From contig NZ_AP022605.1 of NCBI RefSeq assembly GCF_010728155.1, positions 2,356,001 through 2,420,000 on the forward strand: a stretch of DNA of 64,000 nucleotides, in the 5' to 3' direction. Shown one piece after another: positions 40,695-53,547 of this stretch. A program made the position numbers and the translations under genes. This DNA comes from Mycolicibacterium doricum (GTDB taxonomy: Bacteria; Actinomycetota; Actinomycetes; Mycobacteriales; Mycobacteriaceae). Each line of letters opens with the position of its first letter. Position 1 is the first letter of the stretch. The notes under the pieces are model-generated. The model was not told the origin of the DNA, did not search any database, and worked only from the letters and a program-made list of their open reading frames with translations.

Positions 40695-41105
40695 CTACTC
40701 GTCGAACCGCCGACGGAAACGGTTTTCCATTCGGCTGGTGAACGAACCACCACCGGAACCCTTCGACCGCTTCTGCCGCCGGCCACCGCTGGCGGGCGGC
40801 GCCGAGCGGTCCCGGCCACCGGCCACCGCTGGGCCGGTGATCGCGAAGACGACGCCACCGAACATCACGATGAACCCGACGACCGAGAGGATCGGGAAGC
40901 TTCCGACCATGGTTGCCTTGAACGCGACACCGGAGACCAGCATCGCCAGCCCGACGACGAACAGGGCGCCGCCCTGTATCCGACGGCGGGCCGACGGCGC
41001 ACGTAGCGTCCCACCGCGCACACTCGACGCGAATTTGGGATCCTCGGCATAAAGCGCGCTCTCGATCTGATCGAGCATGCGCTGCTCATGATCGGAGAGT
41101 GGCAT
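40695..41105 (-). CDS. DUF3040 membrane protein (Rv2169c-like)
   Basis: This 136-residue protein starts MPLSDHEQRMLDQIESALYAEDP, the DUF3040 signature. Two membrane helices follow (about 48-65 and 71-91), then a basic, Gly/Arg-rich C-terminal tail ending in FTSRMENRFRRRFDE. Function is unknown; in M. tuberculosis the counterpart is Rv2169c. It is a single gene with its own terminator. Confidence 0.88.
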   Translation of the reverse strand: MPLSDHEQRMLDQIESALYAEDPKFASSVRGGTLRAPSARRRIQGGALFVVGLAMLVSGVAFKATMVGSFPILSVVGFIVMFGGVVFAITGPAVAGGRDRSAPPASGGRRQKRSKGSGGGSFTSRMENRFRRRFDE

Positions 41106-41285
41106 TCGTCCCTCCTCGCCGCCTGCGGCCGTTCGTTCAAATCGTGCGTGCCCGCGTTCACGGACCCCTAACCGTCATGATACGAGGTCGATCTGAGCCG
41201 TACCACCTAGTTCGCCCACCATTGTATGACCTTCGCCGTATGACCTTCGCCGCCCCTGGAAGGACACCGCCCGCCCGCGGAGATA

Positions 41286-41936
41286 ATGGGGACCGACGAC
41301 TTGTGTGCACACTTCCGCGCGACGGACCGAAGGGCAACGACATTGGCGCCGCATATCATCGATCTGTCGTCGACCGACATGGAGCGTCGACTCGGCGAGG
41401 CGCTCGGCATCTACGTCGACGCCATGCGCTATCCACGGGGCACCGAGGAGCAGCGCGCCTCGATGTGGATAGAGCACACCCGGCGCCACGGGTGGAAGGC
41501 CGTCGCAGTCGTCGAATCGCCGGCCCGGGAACCCGACACGCCGGACGATCTGCGCGGCGCGCCGCTGCTCGGGGTCGCGTACGGCTACTGCGGTGCCCCC
41601 GACCAGTGGTGGCAGCAGCAAGTGGTGGCCGGGCTCAAGCGCGTCGGCGCCGAACCGGCCCGCATCGACGACCTGATGAACAGCTACTTCGAGCTGACCG
41701 AACTGCACATCGCACCCCATGCGCAGGGCCGCGGTCTCGGCGAGCGGCTGGCCCGCCGGCTGCTGAGCGACCGCGCCGAGAAACACGTCCTGCTCTCCAC
41801 GCCCGAGATCAACGGCGAGGGCAACCGGGCCTGGCGGCTCTACCGTCGGCTCGGGTTCTCCGATGTCATCCGCGGCTATCACTTCGCCGGCGACCCCCGG
41901 GCCTTCGCGATCCTGGGCCGCGCACTGCCGCTGTAG
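41286..41936 (+). CDS. GNAT-family N-acetyltransferase (Rv2170-like)
   Basis: This protein of up to 216 residues has the acetyl-CoA-binding motif of GNAT enzymes, ELHIAPHAQGRGLGERLARR, and a C-terminal EGNRAWRLYRRLGF. It corresponds to Rv2170, reported as a lysine acetyltransferase acting on isocitrate dehydrogenase in M. tuberculosis (from memory). The start is uncertain: a TTG at 41343 (LAPHIIDLSSTDMERRL) fits the conserved beginning better than the ATG at 41286. The divergent gap to the DUF3040 gene (41106-41285) presumably holds both promoters. Confidence 0.85.
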   Translation: MGTDDLCAHFRATDRRATTLAPHIIDLSSTDMERRLGEALGIYVDAMRYPRGTEEQRASMWIEHTRRHGWKAVAVVESPAREPDTPDDLRGAPLLGVAYGYCGAPDQWWQQQVVAGLKRVGAEPARIDDLMNSYFELTELHIAPHAQGRGLGERLARRLLSDRAEKHVLLSTPEINGEGNRAWRLYRRLGFSDVIRGYHFAGDPRAFAILGRALPL

Positions 41937-41962
41937 GCCCGCATCTGGCACGATGACCTCCG

Positions 41963-43746
<1,784 letters not shown>

Positions 43747-43748
43747 GC

Positions 43749-45308
43749 ATGGTCACACCCACCCCGACCGACACGCCGAAACCCGCTGCGGCGCGGCATG
43801 TCGCACGGCTGGTCGCTTTCACCAGGTCGCCGTCCGCGAAGCCCGCGCTGCTCGGTTTCGTCGGCGCCGCGCTGATCACGGCCGGGGGGCTCGGAGCCGG
43901 CAGCACCCGGGTACACGATCCTCTGCTCGAATCGCTGCACCTTTCCTGGCTGCGCTTCGGTCACGGCCTGGTGTTGTCCTCGACGCTGCTGTGGGGCGGC
44001 GTCGCGATGATGCTGGTGGCCTGGTTGTGGCTGGGCCGACGGGTCATCGCTGGCGTTCCGGGGCGCTCCACCGACGAATACACCATGGTCGCCACCACGG
44101 GGTTCTGGCTCGCACCGCTGCTGCTTAGCGTCCCGGTATTCAGCCGCGACACCTACTCGTATCTGGCGCAGGGGGCGCTGCTGCGCGACGGTTTCGACCC
44201 CTACGTCGTCGGACCGATCGCCAACCCCAACCCGCTGCTCGACGACGTCAGCCCAATCTGGACCACCACCACGGCACCGTACGGGCCGGCGTTCATCATG
44301 GTCGCAAAGTTCGTGACCATGATCGTCGGCGAACACGTGGTCGCGGGGACGATGCTGCTGCGGCTCTGCATGCTGCCCGGCCTGATCCTGCTGATCTGGG
44401 CGGCCCCACGGATCGCCCGCCACATCGGCGCCAGCGGCGCTGCGGCGCTGTGGATCTGCGTGCTCAACCCGCTGGTGATCATCCACCTCATGGGTGGCGT
44501 CCACAATGAGATGCTGATGGTCGGGCTGATGATGGCCGGGCTGGCACTGGCCCTGAACAACCGCCCGGCGGCGGGCGTCGCGGTGATCGTCGTCGCCGTC
44601 GCGGTCAAAGCGACCGCCGGACTGGCGCTGCCGTTCACCGTCTGGATTTGGATGCGACAGCTGAGCGATCGCCGGGGCTACCGCGCGCCGCGGGCCTTCG
44701 TGACGGCCACCACCGCGGCGCTGCTGATCTTCGTCGCCGTCTTCGCGGTGTTGTCCTGGGTCGCCGGCGTCGGCCTGGGATGGCTGTCGGCGCTGGCGGC
44801 CGGAAACGTCAAGATCATCAACTGGTTGACGCTGCCGACGGCGGCGGCGAACCTGACCAACGCGGTGGGCGGACTGTTCCTGCCGGTGAACTTCTACGCC
44901 GTCGTCGACGTCACCCGCATCGTCGGCCTGGCGATCATCGTGGTCACGCTTCCGCTGCTGTGGTGGCGGTTCCGCCACGACGACCGCGAAGCGCTGATCG
45001 GCATCACCTCGGTGATGCTCGTGTTCGTGCTGTTCGTGCCCGCCGCACTGCCGTGGTACTACACCTGGCCGCTGGCGGTGGTCTCCGCACTGGCCCAGTC
45101 GAGGCGGTCGATCGCGTTGATCGCCGGGTTCTCCACCTGGATCATGGTGATCTTCAAACCCGACGGGGCACACGGCATGTATTCGTGGCTGCACGTCTTG
45201 CTCGCCGCGGGATGCGCTGTGGTGGCGTGGTATTCGCTGGCGAAGGTCGAGCCCGGCCCGGCCGGGTTCGACAGTCCCGCTGACCGGTCAGTACGCCACC
45301 ACCGCTGA
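43749..45308 (+). CDS. mptA: Alpha-1,6-mannosyltransferase MptA
   Basis: This 519-residue GT-C polytopic membrane enzyme elongates the mannan backbone of lipomannan and lipoarabinomannan using polyprenyl-phosphate mannose at the outer face. Some 12-13 helices are visible. The first extracytoplasmic loop has SRDTYSYLAQG, the GT-C aspartate motif, followed by YGPAF and NPLVIIHLMGGVHNEMLMVG. The start is 2 nt after the idsA2 stop. The C-terminal residues are encoded in a 25-bp repeat array that runs through the stop codon. Confidence 0.9.
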   Translation: MVTPTPTDTPKPAAARHVARLVAFTRSPSAKPALLGFVGAALITAGGLGAGSTRVHDPLLESLHLSWLRFGHGLVLSSTLLWGGVAMMLVAWLWLGRRVIAGVPGRSTDEYTMVATTGFWLAPLLLSVPVFSRDTYSYLAQGALLRDGFDPYVVGPIANPNPLLDDVSPIWTTTTAPYGPAFIMVAKFVTMIVGEHVVAGTMLLRLCMLPGLILLIWAAPRIARHIGASGAAALWICVLNPLVIIHLMGGVHNEMLMVGLMMAGLALALNNRPAAGVAVIVVAVAVKATAGLALPFTVWIWMRQLSDRRGYRAPRAFVTATTAALLIFVAVFAVLSWVAGVGLGWLSALAAGNVKIINWLTLPTAAANLTNAVGGLFLPVNFYAVVDVTRIVGLAIIVVTLPLLWWRFRHDDREALIGITSVMLVFVLFVPAALPWYYTWPLAVVSALAQSRRSIALIAGFSTWIMVIFKPDGAHGMYSWLHVLLAAGCAVVAWYSLAKVEPGPAGFDSPADRSVRHHR

Positions 45309-45375
45309 GCGGTCAATATGCCACCACCGCTGAGCGGTCAATATGCCACGACCGCTGAGCGGTCAATATGCCATC
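45276..45375. repeat. 25-bp tandem repeats with a dyad, between mptA and the Rv2175c-like gene
   Basis: Three near-perfect 25-bp copies (45301, 45326, 45351) and a diverged one (45276) each contain ACCGCTGAGCGGT, a dyad of 6-bp arms around one central base, followed by CAATATGCCA. The array covers the stop codons of both convergent genes (mptA at 45306-45308, the Rv2175c-like gene at 45363-45365). One copy on the minus strand contains the last codons and stop of the latter, so the array looks like duplications of its 3' end. Confidence 0.9.
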
Positions 45376-45767
45376 GCCTGGGCGCGCCGGACCACCTCAC
45401 GGGCCTGGTGGGAGTGCAGTGCGTCGACCGGCCTTGCGTTGGCGATCCGTTCGGCGGCCCCGTCCCGGCTGATGGTCAGCGACGGGTCACGGGTGAACAA
45501 CCACCGCACGATCTCGGTGTCGCGGTAGCCGCCGTCGCGCAGCACCACGAGCAGACCGGGCAGCGGTTTGATCACCTGACCGTGTCGATCGAAGAACATC
45601 TGGGGCACCACGAATTCGCCGTTTCGCCGCACGGCCAGCAACTGGCCCTGCCGCAACAGGTGGTGTACCCGCGTCACCGGCATACCGAGCAGGTGGGCGA
45701 CCGTTGGCAGGTCGTAGACGGGCTCATCGGGGTCGAGGACGTCGTCTGCGGCCGGAATGCTGCTCAC
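45363..45767 (-). CDS. DNA-binding protein, PknL substrate (Rv2175c-like)
   Basis: This 134-residue protein has an N-terminal winged helix-turn-helix (YDLPTVAHLLGMPVTRVHHLLRQGQLLAVRRNGEFVVP) and a C-terminal domain with DGGYRDTEIVRWLF. In M. tuberculosis Rv2175c binds DNA and is phosphorylated by PknL, encoded divergently next to it, which lowers its DNA binding. Here too it is divergent from pknL with only 36 bp between the starts. The GTG at 45767 is chosen for the conserved beginning. The end lies inside the 25-bp repeats. Confidence 0.9.
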   Translation of the reverse strand: MSSIPAADDVLDPDEPVYDLPTVAHLLGMPVTRVHHLLRQGQLLAVRRNGEFVVPQMFFDRHGQVIKPLPGLLVVLRDGGYRDTEIVRWLFTRDPSLTISRDGAAERIANARPVDALHSHQAREVVRRAQAMAY

Positions 45768-45803
45768 TGCACCGAGTCTAGGGCCACCGGCGCGACTCGT
45801 AAC

Positions 45804-47000
45804 ATGTCTTCGGTGGAGGCCCACCCGCAGTCGGACCCGCTCGCCGGCGCCGTACTCGACGGCCGCTACCACCTCGACGCGCCGATCGCCACTGGCGGCA
45901 TGTCCACGGTGTACCGGGGACTCGACGTCCGATTGGACCGACCGGTCGCGGTGAAGGTCATGGACCCTCGCTACTCCGGAGACGAGCAGTTCCTCACCCG
46001 GTTCCAGCGGGAGGCGAGGGCGGTCGCGCGGCTCAAGGACCCCGGTCTCGTCGCGGTCTACGACCAGGGCATCGACGGCCAGTATCCGTTCCTGGTCATG
46101 GAACTCGTCGAAGGCGGTACGCTGCGTGAGCTGCTGCGCGAACGCGGCCCCATGCCGCCGCACGCGGCGGCGGCCGTGCTGGCGCCGGTGCTGTCCGGGT
46201 TGGCCGTGGCGCACCGCGCGGGGCTGGTGCACCGCGACGTCAAACCGGAGAATGTGCTGATCTCCGACGACGGTGAAGTCAAGATCGCCGATTTCGGCCT
46301 GGTACGCGCCGTCGCCGAAGCCAAGATCACCTCCACGAGTGTAATTCTCGGCACGGCGGCATACCTGTCCCCCGAACAGGTCGGCACCGGCAACGCCGGA
46401 CCGCGCAGCGACGTGTACTCAGTCGGCGTCATGGCTTTCGAACTGCTCACCGGTGTCACCCCGTTCAGCGGGGACAGTGCGCTCGCGGTGGCGTACCAGC
46501 GCATGGACAACGACGTTCCGCCGCCGAGTGCGGTGATCGCCGGTGTGCCAGCGCAGCTCGACGACCTGGTGCTGCGTGCGACCGCCCGCGACCCGGCCGG
46601 CCGCTACGCCGACGCGCTCGACATGGGCGCCGATCTGGCGGATATCGCCGAGGAACTGCGGTTGCCGCCGTTCCGGGTCCCCGCACCGCGCCACTCCGCC
46701 CAGCATGCGTCGGCGGCGCTGTATCACAGCAAGCTGTCCGACCAGCAGGCCGCCACCGACACGAGCGGCCACCCGCCCGAAGCTTCACCCCGCCAGCACA
46801 CCCGGGTGTTCACCCGCGACTCCGGTGAGATCGCTTATCCAGCAGGACAGTTCGCGGGTATCGACATCGACGACTTCTACTGGGCCCGGCGGCGGGCCAA
46901 ACGTGCGCTGCTGTTCTGGGTCGTCGCGATCATCACGCTGACCGGTCTACTCGCCGCCGGTGGGTGGGCGCTCGGCAGCAACCTCGCGAGCCTTGTCTGA
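45804..47000 (+). CDS. pknL: Serine/threonine protein kinase PknL
   Basis: This 398-residue membrane-anchored kinase has a glycine loop IATGGMSTVYRG, catalytic K51 in VAVKVMD, HRDVKPEN with D145, and DFG at D163. Activation-loop threonines T176 and T178 lie in KITSTSVILGT. A juxtamembrane linker (about 285-365) leads to one membrane helix (about 370-392) with almost no extracellular part, so it has no sensor domain of its own. Length and plan equal those of M. tuberculosis PknL (399). The substrate gene is divergent next door. Confidence 0.95.
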   Translation: MSSVEAHPQSDPLAGAVLDGRYHLDAPIATGGMSTVYRGLDVRLDRPVAVKVMDPRYSGDEQFLTRFQREARAVARLKDPGLVAVYDQGIDGQYPFLVMELVEGGTLRELLRERGPMPPHAAAAVLAPVLSGLAVAHRAGLVHRDVKPENVLISDDGEVKIADFGLVRAVAEAKITSTSVILGTAAYLSPEQVGTGNAGPRSDVYSVGVMAFELLTGVTPFSGDSALAVAYQRMDNDVPPPSAVIAGVPAQLDDLVLRATARDPAGRYADALDMGADLADIAEELRLPPFRVPAPRHSAQHASAALYHSKLSDQQAATDTSGHPPEASPRQHTRVFTRDSGEIAYPAGQFAGIDIDDFYWARRRAKRALLFWVVAIITLTGLLAAGGWALGSNLASLV

Positions 47001-47024
47001 GGCCTGTCCCCATCCCCTGCGACT

Positions 47025-48425
<1,401 letters not shown>

Positions 48426-48445
48426 TCAATGGTAAGTCAGGTGCG

Positions 48446-48943
48446 TCAGGGGCCGGCCATCCCCGCTGTTCCGGTCATCACCTGGTAACGCAGCAGGTTG
48501 TGGCGGGCGTCGACCAGTGCGTCATGGGAGTCGCGGGGCCGGGGAGGCATCCGCGGTGAGCCGCGGTCCTCCCAGAACTGGCGCAGCTCGCGGGTGAACC
48601 GCGGAATCGCGGGTGGCAACGCGGTCATCGGCCCCCACAGCTGGCAGAGCACCACGTGGTCGTAGGCGCCGACCCAGGCCCACAGCTCAATCGGGTCCTC
48701 TCCGTCGATGCCGAAGAAGTCCTCGAGTTCCGAGCGGATCTCGCGGCGGGACCGCCAGGATTTCGACGCCGGCGACGGCAGTTTCGGCAGCACGTGTTTG
48801 CGGACCCAGCTGCCTGCACGTTCGGGGTCGAACTCGGTCGACACCGCGTAGTACTCCCGCCCGTCCTCGGCCGCCACGCCGATCGAGATCAGCTCGATGG
48901 TGCGACCGTTGTCGATGAACTCGGTGTCGTAGAAGTAGCGCAT
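48446..48943 (-). CDS. 3'-5' exoribonuclease (Rv2179c/RNase AS type)
   Basis: This 165-residue DEDDh-fold nuclease starts [13 protein letters not shown] with D6 and E8 as the first metal ligands; further ligands are in [10 protein letters not shown] and the C-terminal [14 protein letters not shown]. The M. tuberculosis Rv2179c protein is a dimeric exoribonuclease that prefers adenylate-rich 3' overhangs. The ATG at 48943 lies 1 nt after the stop of the upstream membrane-protein gene, so the two are coupled. Confidence 0.92.
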   Translation of the reverse strand: MRYFYDTEFIDNGRTIELISIGVAAEDGREYYAVSTEFDPERAGSWVRKHVLPKLPSPASKSWRSRREIRSELEDFFGIDGEDPIELWAWVGAYDHVVLCQLWGPMTALPPAIPRFTRELRQFWEDRGSPRMPPRPRDSHDALVDARHNLLRYQVMTGTAGMAGP

Positions 48944-48944
48944 C

Positions 48945-49820
48945 TTAGACGGCGGCTTCCTCGACGGGGGGGACCTTCCGCGGAGCGGGGGCCGCGTGGA
49001 TCTCGCGATCCAGCTGTGCGTCGACCTTTGCGTCGTCCGGGAATCTCGGCATACCCGCGATGGCGTCCTGCAGCCACAGTTTGGCCTGCACGACGGGCCT
49101 GCGCAGCCAGCGTTCCCGTTCCAGCGCCCGGTGCATCTTGCGCGGCCGGTTCGTGTAACGCCAGCGGGCCCACGGCGCGTGCGGGCGGGACAGCCGCAGC
49201 GCCCCGACGAACAGCAGGGGGGTGATGAACATGCCAACCAGCCCGGTCCACACCTTTCCCTTGGCCAGCACCACCATCGCCAGCATCAGCGTCACGACCG
49301 CCAACGCGATCACCGTCGCGCGCGCCACCACGCTGTGGTCGTCGCGCCAGATCCCGACGTCGAAGAACGACAGTGGATTGAACCCCAGGATGAGAAGGCC
49401 CGCCACCGCGACGGCGGCGAACACCGCGTCCACCGAGGTGCGGCCGTCCTCGGACCAGTACACGTCGGACAGGTGCAAAATCAAGGCATACTCGTCGAGC
49501 ACCAGCGCGGCACCGATCCCGAAGGCCGTTGCCGCGACGGTGAATTCGGGCACTCCCCCGTTGACGGCCAGCGTCACCATGGTGAGTCCCGAGACCATCA
49601 CCAGGATCACCCCGATCACCACATGGTGGATGTGCACACCGCCCGCGGCGGCGATGTTGCGGGGCTGCCACCACTTACGGGGGGCGTCGCTGCCGGCGTG
49701 GCGTCGGATGTAACGCACGATCGTGCGCGTCGCGAAGAAGGTGAGGATGAACGCGACCAGGCAGCACAGCAGTGGCAGGCGATCGAGGGTGAGGAAGTCC
49801 AGCTGCAGGGTCAGGCGCAC
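48945..49820 (-). CDS. Integral membrane protein (Rv2180c-like)
   Basis: This 291-residue protein has about seven membrane helices, with a basic cytoplasmic stretch [18 protein letters not shown] before an acidic, proline-containing C-terminus. [15 protein letters not shown] and [14 protein letters not shown] are conserved-looking segments with His, Asp and Glu. Its function is unknown. It ends 1 nt before the exoribonuclease start and diverges from the mannosyltransferase gene 84 bp away. Confidence 0.85.
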   Translation of the reverse strand: MRLTLQLDFLTLDRLPLLCCLVAFILTFFATRTIVRYIRRHAGSDAPRKWWQPRNIAAAGGVHIHHVVIGVILVMVSGLTMVTLAVNGGVPEFTVAATAFGIGAALVLDEYALILHLSDVYWSEDGRTSVDAVFAAVAVAGLLILGFNPLSFFDVGIWRDDHSVVARATVIALAVVTLMLAMVVLAKGKVWTGLVGMFITPLLFVGALRLSRPHAPWARWRYTNRPRKMHRALERERWLRRPVVQAKLWLQDAIAGMPRFPDDAKVDAQLDREIHAAPAPRKVPPVEEAAV

Positions 49821-49904
49821 GCAGAAAACTTACGCCGACCTGCGCGTGGCGCGACCGGGATACCGTCCGACCCGCCGGCGGCCACCGATACTCTGGTCGG
49901 CGAC

Positions 49905-51161
49905 ATGAGTACTCGGCGGACGCCTGCTTGGGCGCCAACCCTCGCGTGGCGGGCGTTTTGTTCTCTGACCCTGGTCGCGCTCGGCTGGGCCGGCTGGAGG
50001 GTGTTCGATGACACGCCCTACCGGATCGACATCGACGTCTATCGGATGGGCGGCCGAGCCTGGCTCGACGGCAGCCCCCTCTATGCCGACGGTGCGATGT
50101 TCGCCACCCAGGGTGGCCTCGATCTGCCGTTCACCTATCCCCCGCTGGCGGCCATCGTATTCTCGCCGTTCGCCGTCATGTCGCTGCCCGCGGCCAGCGC
50201 GGTGATCACCGCGGTCACCTTGCTGCTGTTGATTGTCGCGGTGGTTATCGTGCTGAGCCGGCTCGACGTCTGGACGGCGGGACGTCGGATCTGGCTGGCC
50301 GCGGCGATCGTCGCGGTGACGGTGGTGCATTTCGAGCCGATCGAGGCCAACTTCGACTTCGGCCAGATCAATGTCGTGCTGATGACGCTGGTGATCGCCG
50401 ACTGCGTGCCTCGGCGCACCCCGTGGCCGCGTGGGGTCCTGCTCGGCGTGGCGATCGCGCTGAAACTCACCCCCGCCGTGTTCCTGCTCTACTTCCTGCT
50501 GCGCCGTGACACCCGCGCACTGCTCATCAGCGCGGCATCGGTCGTCACGCTGACTCTCCTCGGGTTCACGCTGGCGTGGCGTGACTCCTGGGAGTACTGG
50601 ACCGACACCGTGCGTAACACCGACCGGATCGGCGCGGCCACGCTGAACACCAACCAGAACATCGCGGGCGCGCTCGCGCGGTTCGGCGTCGGCGAAGACC
50701 TCCGGTTCATCGTGTGGGTGCTGGCGTGCTTCGCCGTACTGGGATTGACGGTCTGGGCGGCACGCCGCGCCCTGCGCGCCGACGAACCGGTGCTGGCCCT
50801 GATCTGCGTGGCGATGTTCGGGCTGGTGGTCTCACCGGTGTCGTGGTCGCACCACTGGGTATGGGCGCTGCCGACGGTGCTGGTGACCCTCGTGGTCGCC
50901 CATCGCACCCGGCACGCGGCGCTGGCCGTGGCAGGGGCGCTCGGGTGCGCACTGATGGTCTGGTCGCCGATCACCCTGCTGCCGGAACACCAGGAGACCT
51001 CGGCACCACTGTGGCGTCAGCTGGCCGGCGGGTCGTACGTGTGGTGGGCGCTGTTCGTCATCGCGGCGGCCGGCACGCTCTCCGTGCGGCCGACGCACCA
51101 CACCGAACCGGTCGCGGCGATTCAGCCTGCGGCGGCCTCGGGCAGTCGCGCGGCCGGCTGA
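49905..51161 (+). CDS. Alpha-1,2-mannosyltransferase of lipomannan branching (Rv2181-like, MptC)
   Basis: This 418-residue GT-C/GT87 membrane enzyme adds the single alpha-1,2-mannose branches on the lipomannan backbone. A first helix is followed by [18 protein letters not shown], the GT87 loop with the catalytic Asp, then FTYPPLAA and about nine more helices; [14 protein letters not shown] and [11 protein letters not shown] are GT87 landmarks. The ATG at 49905 begins just before the first helix. The 3' end overlaps the convergent acyltransferase gene by 40 bp. Confidence 0.9.
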   Translation: MSTRRTPAWAPTLAWRAFCSLTLVALGWAGWRVFDDTPYRIDIDVYRMGGRAWLDGSPLYADGAMFATQGGLDLPFTYPPLAAIVFSPFAVMSLPAASAVITAVTLLLLIVAVVIVLSRLDVWTAGRRIWLAAAIVAVTVVHFEPIEANFDFGQINVVLMTLVIADCVPRRTPWPRGVLLGVAIALKLTPAVFLLYFLLRRDTRALLISAASVVTLTLLGFTLAWRDSWEYWTDTVRNTDRIGAATLNTNQNIAGALARFGVGEDLRFIVWVLACFAVLGLTVWAARRALRADEPVLALICVAMFGLVVSPVSWSHHWVWALPTVLVTLVVAHRTRHAALAVAGALGCALMVWSPITLLPEHQETSAPLWRQLAGGSYVWWALFVIAAAGTLSVRPTHHTEPVAAIQPAAASGSRAAG

Positions 51162-51841
51162 GCGACCGCGGTGCCCTCCTTGACATCGGCGGCGTACAGG
51201 TCGACGTACTCCTGACCGGAGAGCCGCATCAGTTCGTACATCACCTCGTCGATGACCGCCCGCTCGATGAAGCGGTTGCCCGCGAGCCCCTCGAACCGGG
51301 TGAAGTCCATCGGCTTGCCGAATTTGACCTCGACCTGGCCGAACCGCCACATCTTGCTGCCCGGAGGGTTCACGACATCGGTGCCGATCATCGCGACCGG
51401 AATCACCGGCATGCCGGTCTCCAGTGCGAGCCGGGCCAAACCGGTCTTGCCCTTGTAGAGCCGTCCGTCGGGTGAGCGGGTGCCCTCGGGGTACATGCCG
51501 AGCAGCTTGCCTTCGGTGAGGATGCGCTGCGCGGTGGTCAACGCGCTCTTGGCAGAGTCCGCGTCGGTCCGGTCGATCGGCACCTGGCCGGCGGCGGTGT
51601 AGAACCAGCGCTGGAACCAGCCCTTGAGCCCCGTCCCGGTGAAGTACTCGGCCTTGGCTAGGAAGGTGATGCGTCGGCTGACCGCCAACGGTAGGTAGAA
51701 GCTGTCAGCGACGGCCAGGTGGTTACTGGCGAGGATGGCCGCCCCCGAGCGGGGAACGTATTCCAGCCCATGGACTTTCGGACGGCCGAGCAGGGTCAGC
51801 AACGGGCCCATGAAGACGTACTTGAACAGCCAGTACCACAT
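51122..51841 (-). CDS. 1-acylglycerol-3-phosphate O-acyltransferase-like protein (Rv2182c-like)
   Basis: This 239-residue PlsC-family enzyme acylates lysophosphatidic acid or a related lysolipid at the membrane. The HxxxxD motif is [12 protein letters not shown], with [11 protein letters not shown] as the second substrate motif and [10 protein letters not shown] as the third. The start at 51841 ([19 protein letters not shown]) gives the conserved membrane-associated beginning. It overlaps the mannosyltransferase end by 40 bp. Confidence 0.92.
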   Translation of the reverse strand: MWYWLFKYVFMGPLLTLLGRPKVHGLEYVPRSGAAILASNHLAVADSFYLPLAVSRRITFLAKAEYFTGTGLKGWFQRWFYTAAGQVPIDRTDADSAKSALTTAQRILTEGKLLGMYPEGTRSPDGRLYKGKTGLARLALETGMPVIPVAMIGTDVVNPPGSKMWRFGQVEVKFGKPMDFTRFEGLAGNRFIERAVIDEVMYELMRLSGQEYVDLYAADVKEGTAVAQPAARLPEAAAG

Positions 51842-51922
51842 GGCCCCTCCGCATCGGGTGCACCGGGCGGTGCCCTGCGACAACTCTACCCAGGCGGCGA
51901 GAACACGCCGACAGCGCGGACC

Positions 51923-52285
51923 TCACTCCTGCACGGTCACCGGAATGTGCTGATAGCCGCCGGGGTCGCGGCGTGGCGGCGGCTCTCCGGACGACGGGGG
52001 TGGTGGTGGGCCCGCGGCGTCGATGTTGTCGACGAGCCCGCGAACCACGTCGAGCAGCGCGACGCTGTGTTCGGCGACGACGTTGAGCAGGGGGTGCTGT
52101 TCACCCTGCACCACCGCTGCCAGCGCGCACACCGGGCACCACCACTGCTGGCAACTACCCGCCCGCCCCTCACCACTTCCGGCCGCCCGGGCGGCCGCGA
52201 ACCGGATCGCCGGGTCTACGCGGTTGAGGATCGCCTGTGCGAGCGCCCTCAGCTCGGGACCGAGGTCTGGATGTTCGGCACTCAT
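51923..52285 (-). CDS. Conserved hypothetical protein (Rv2183c-like)
   Basis: This 120-residue soluble protein has a cysteine pair in QQWWCPVCALAAVVQGE, a possible half of a metal site, then a helix (HPLLNVVAEHSVALLDVVRGLVD) and a proline-rich C-terminal tail with PPPPPSSGE. It overlaps the ArsA-like ATPase stop by 4 bp, so the genes are coupled; a partner role is possible but unproven. Confidence 0.8.
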   Translation of the reverse strand: MSAEHPDLGPELRALAQAILNRVDPAIRFAAARAAGSGEGRAGSCQQWWCPVCALAAVVQGEQHPLLNVVAEHSVALLDVVRGLVDNIDAAGPPPPPSSGEPPPRRDPGGYQHIPVTVQE

Positions 52286-53547
52286 GCCGGCCACACCTCC
52301 GGATTCGGTCGAAATCGCACGGTCAACTCGCTTCCCCGCAGTGCCGCGTCGATGACGATGCACCTGCGCAGCACGGACGCGAGTCGGACCCGGCGCCGCA
52401 TACCGCCCGCGCCGATGATCAGGTCGTCGTCGGCCCGGCCCAACGTCAGCTCCCCGGGATCGACCTGCGGCAACTCTAGCCGCAATCGGTACACCGCATC
52501 GAGGCCGGCTCCCGACTCACGGTCGACGATCGGCCGCACCGGCGCCGGTGGGGCCGCTCCGTCGCGCCTGCGTGCGCCGTCGAGCAGTTCGCCGAGTGCC
52601 TTTGGGCCGATCGGCTCGCCGGGCAGGTGGGGGACCAGCACCAACGCCACGCCCCCGATCACGGTGTCGAGATGGTCGAGCACCGCCCTCTGCTCGGAGA
52701 TGCGTTCGGCGTACCAGTCGAACGCCGGATGCTCCGGAAGGTTCCGATACTCGAACGAATCATCCTGCACCAGAACTTGATTGACGATCAGCTCGGCTAC
52801 CCCTACGCCCATCAGCGCCAGGGAGCCCAGCGTGCGGGACGCCTCGGCGGCCACCACTCGTTCTGCGGTGAGCACCAGGTGCGCGCTGACCTGCGACGCA
52901 TCGGCCAAGAGCATGGTCAACCGCTGCGTCGCCGCATCTATGCGCTCAACGAGATCCACCATCGCGGCCGACGTCGCATCGTTGGCGCCCCGGGACAGCC
53001 GGCGGTGCCGTGGCCACGCCCGCTCCAGGTAGAGCGCGAGCGTGCCGGGCAGGGTCAGCATGCGCAGCGCATCCGCAGTGGAGGCGCAGTCGACCACGAC
53101 GTGCTCCCACAGACCACTGGCCGCCAACTCCGCGACCTCGTGCAGCCCCAGTACCTCCTGCACGCCCGGCAGTGCGGAGAGTTCTTCGGGAGCAACCTCA
53201 CTCAGGTCCGAGTCGGGAAACCGCGCGGTGACGGGGCCGGCGATCTCCCGCCACCGCTCGGTGAGCAGCTCCAGCGTGTCGAGGGCCAGCGCGTCGAGCG
53301 AGCCGCCGGCGTCCTGGACACCCGCGTCGAGGTCGGCGAGGATCCGGGTCGGCTCCCGCCGCCCGGTCGGGGTGACCGTCACGCCGAGGACGTCCCCCGT
53401 CGAATGCGCCTGATCGGTGGATACGATCAGCACCCGGCCACCCGCCCGCGCCTGCCGGACGGCTGTGGCCGTGGCCAGCGTGGACTTACCTACCCCGCCC
53501 TTGCCGACGAACAGGCTGATGCGTGCCGCGGCGCCACTGGGATTCAC
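52282..53547 (-). CDS. ArsA/GET3-like anion-transporting ATPase (Rv2184c-like)
   Basis: This 421-residue deviant Walker A ATPase has LFVGKGGVGKSTLATA near the N-terminus, DQAHSTGDVLG as switch I and VVDCASTADALRMLTLPG around the second motif. C-terminal residues form a beta-rich extension (VYRLRLELPQVDPGEL). Relatives act in arsenite export or delivery of tail-anchored proteins; in actinobacteria their role is not defined. Both flanking genes overlap it by 4 bp. Confidence 0.88.
   Translation of the reverse strand: MNPSGAAARISLFVGKGGVGKSTLATATAVRQARAGGRVLIVSTDQAHSTGDVLGVTVTPTGRREPTRILADLDAGVQDAGGSLDALALDTLELLTERWREIAGPVTARFPDSDLSEVAPEELSALPGVQEVLGLHEVAELAASGLWEHVVVDCASTADALRMLTLPGTLALYLERAWPRHRRLSRGANDATSAAMVDLVERIDAATQRLTMLLADASQVSAHLVLTAERVVAAEASRTLGSLALMGVGVAELIVNQVLVQDDSFEYRNLPEHPAFDWYAERISEQRAVLDHLDTVIGGVALVLVPHLPGEPIGPKALGELLDGARRRDGAAPPAPVRPIVDRESGAGLDAVYRLRLELPQVDPGELTLGRADDDLIIGAGGMRRRVRLASVLRRCIVIDAALRGSELTVRFRPNPEVWPA

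Noticed and set aside
46984..47024. Terminator between pknL and aroG
   Set aside because: No convincing stem or T-tract is visible in the short convergent gap.
52282..53547. Arsenic resistance operon
   Set aside because: Apart from the ArsA-like ATPase no arsenic genes are present; neighbours are START-like proteins as in the normal mycobacterial order.
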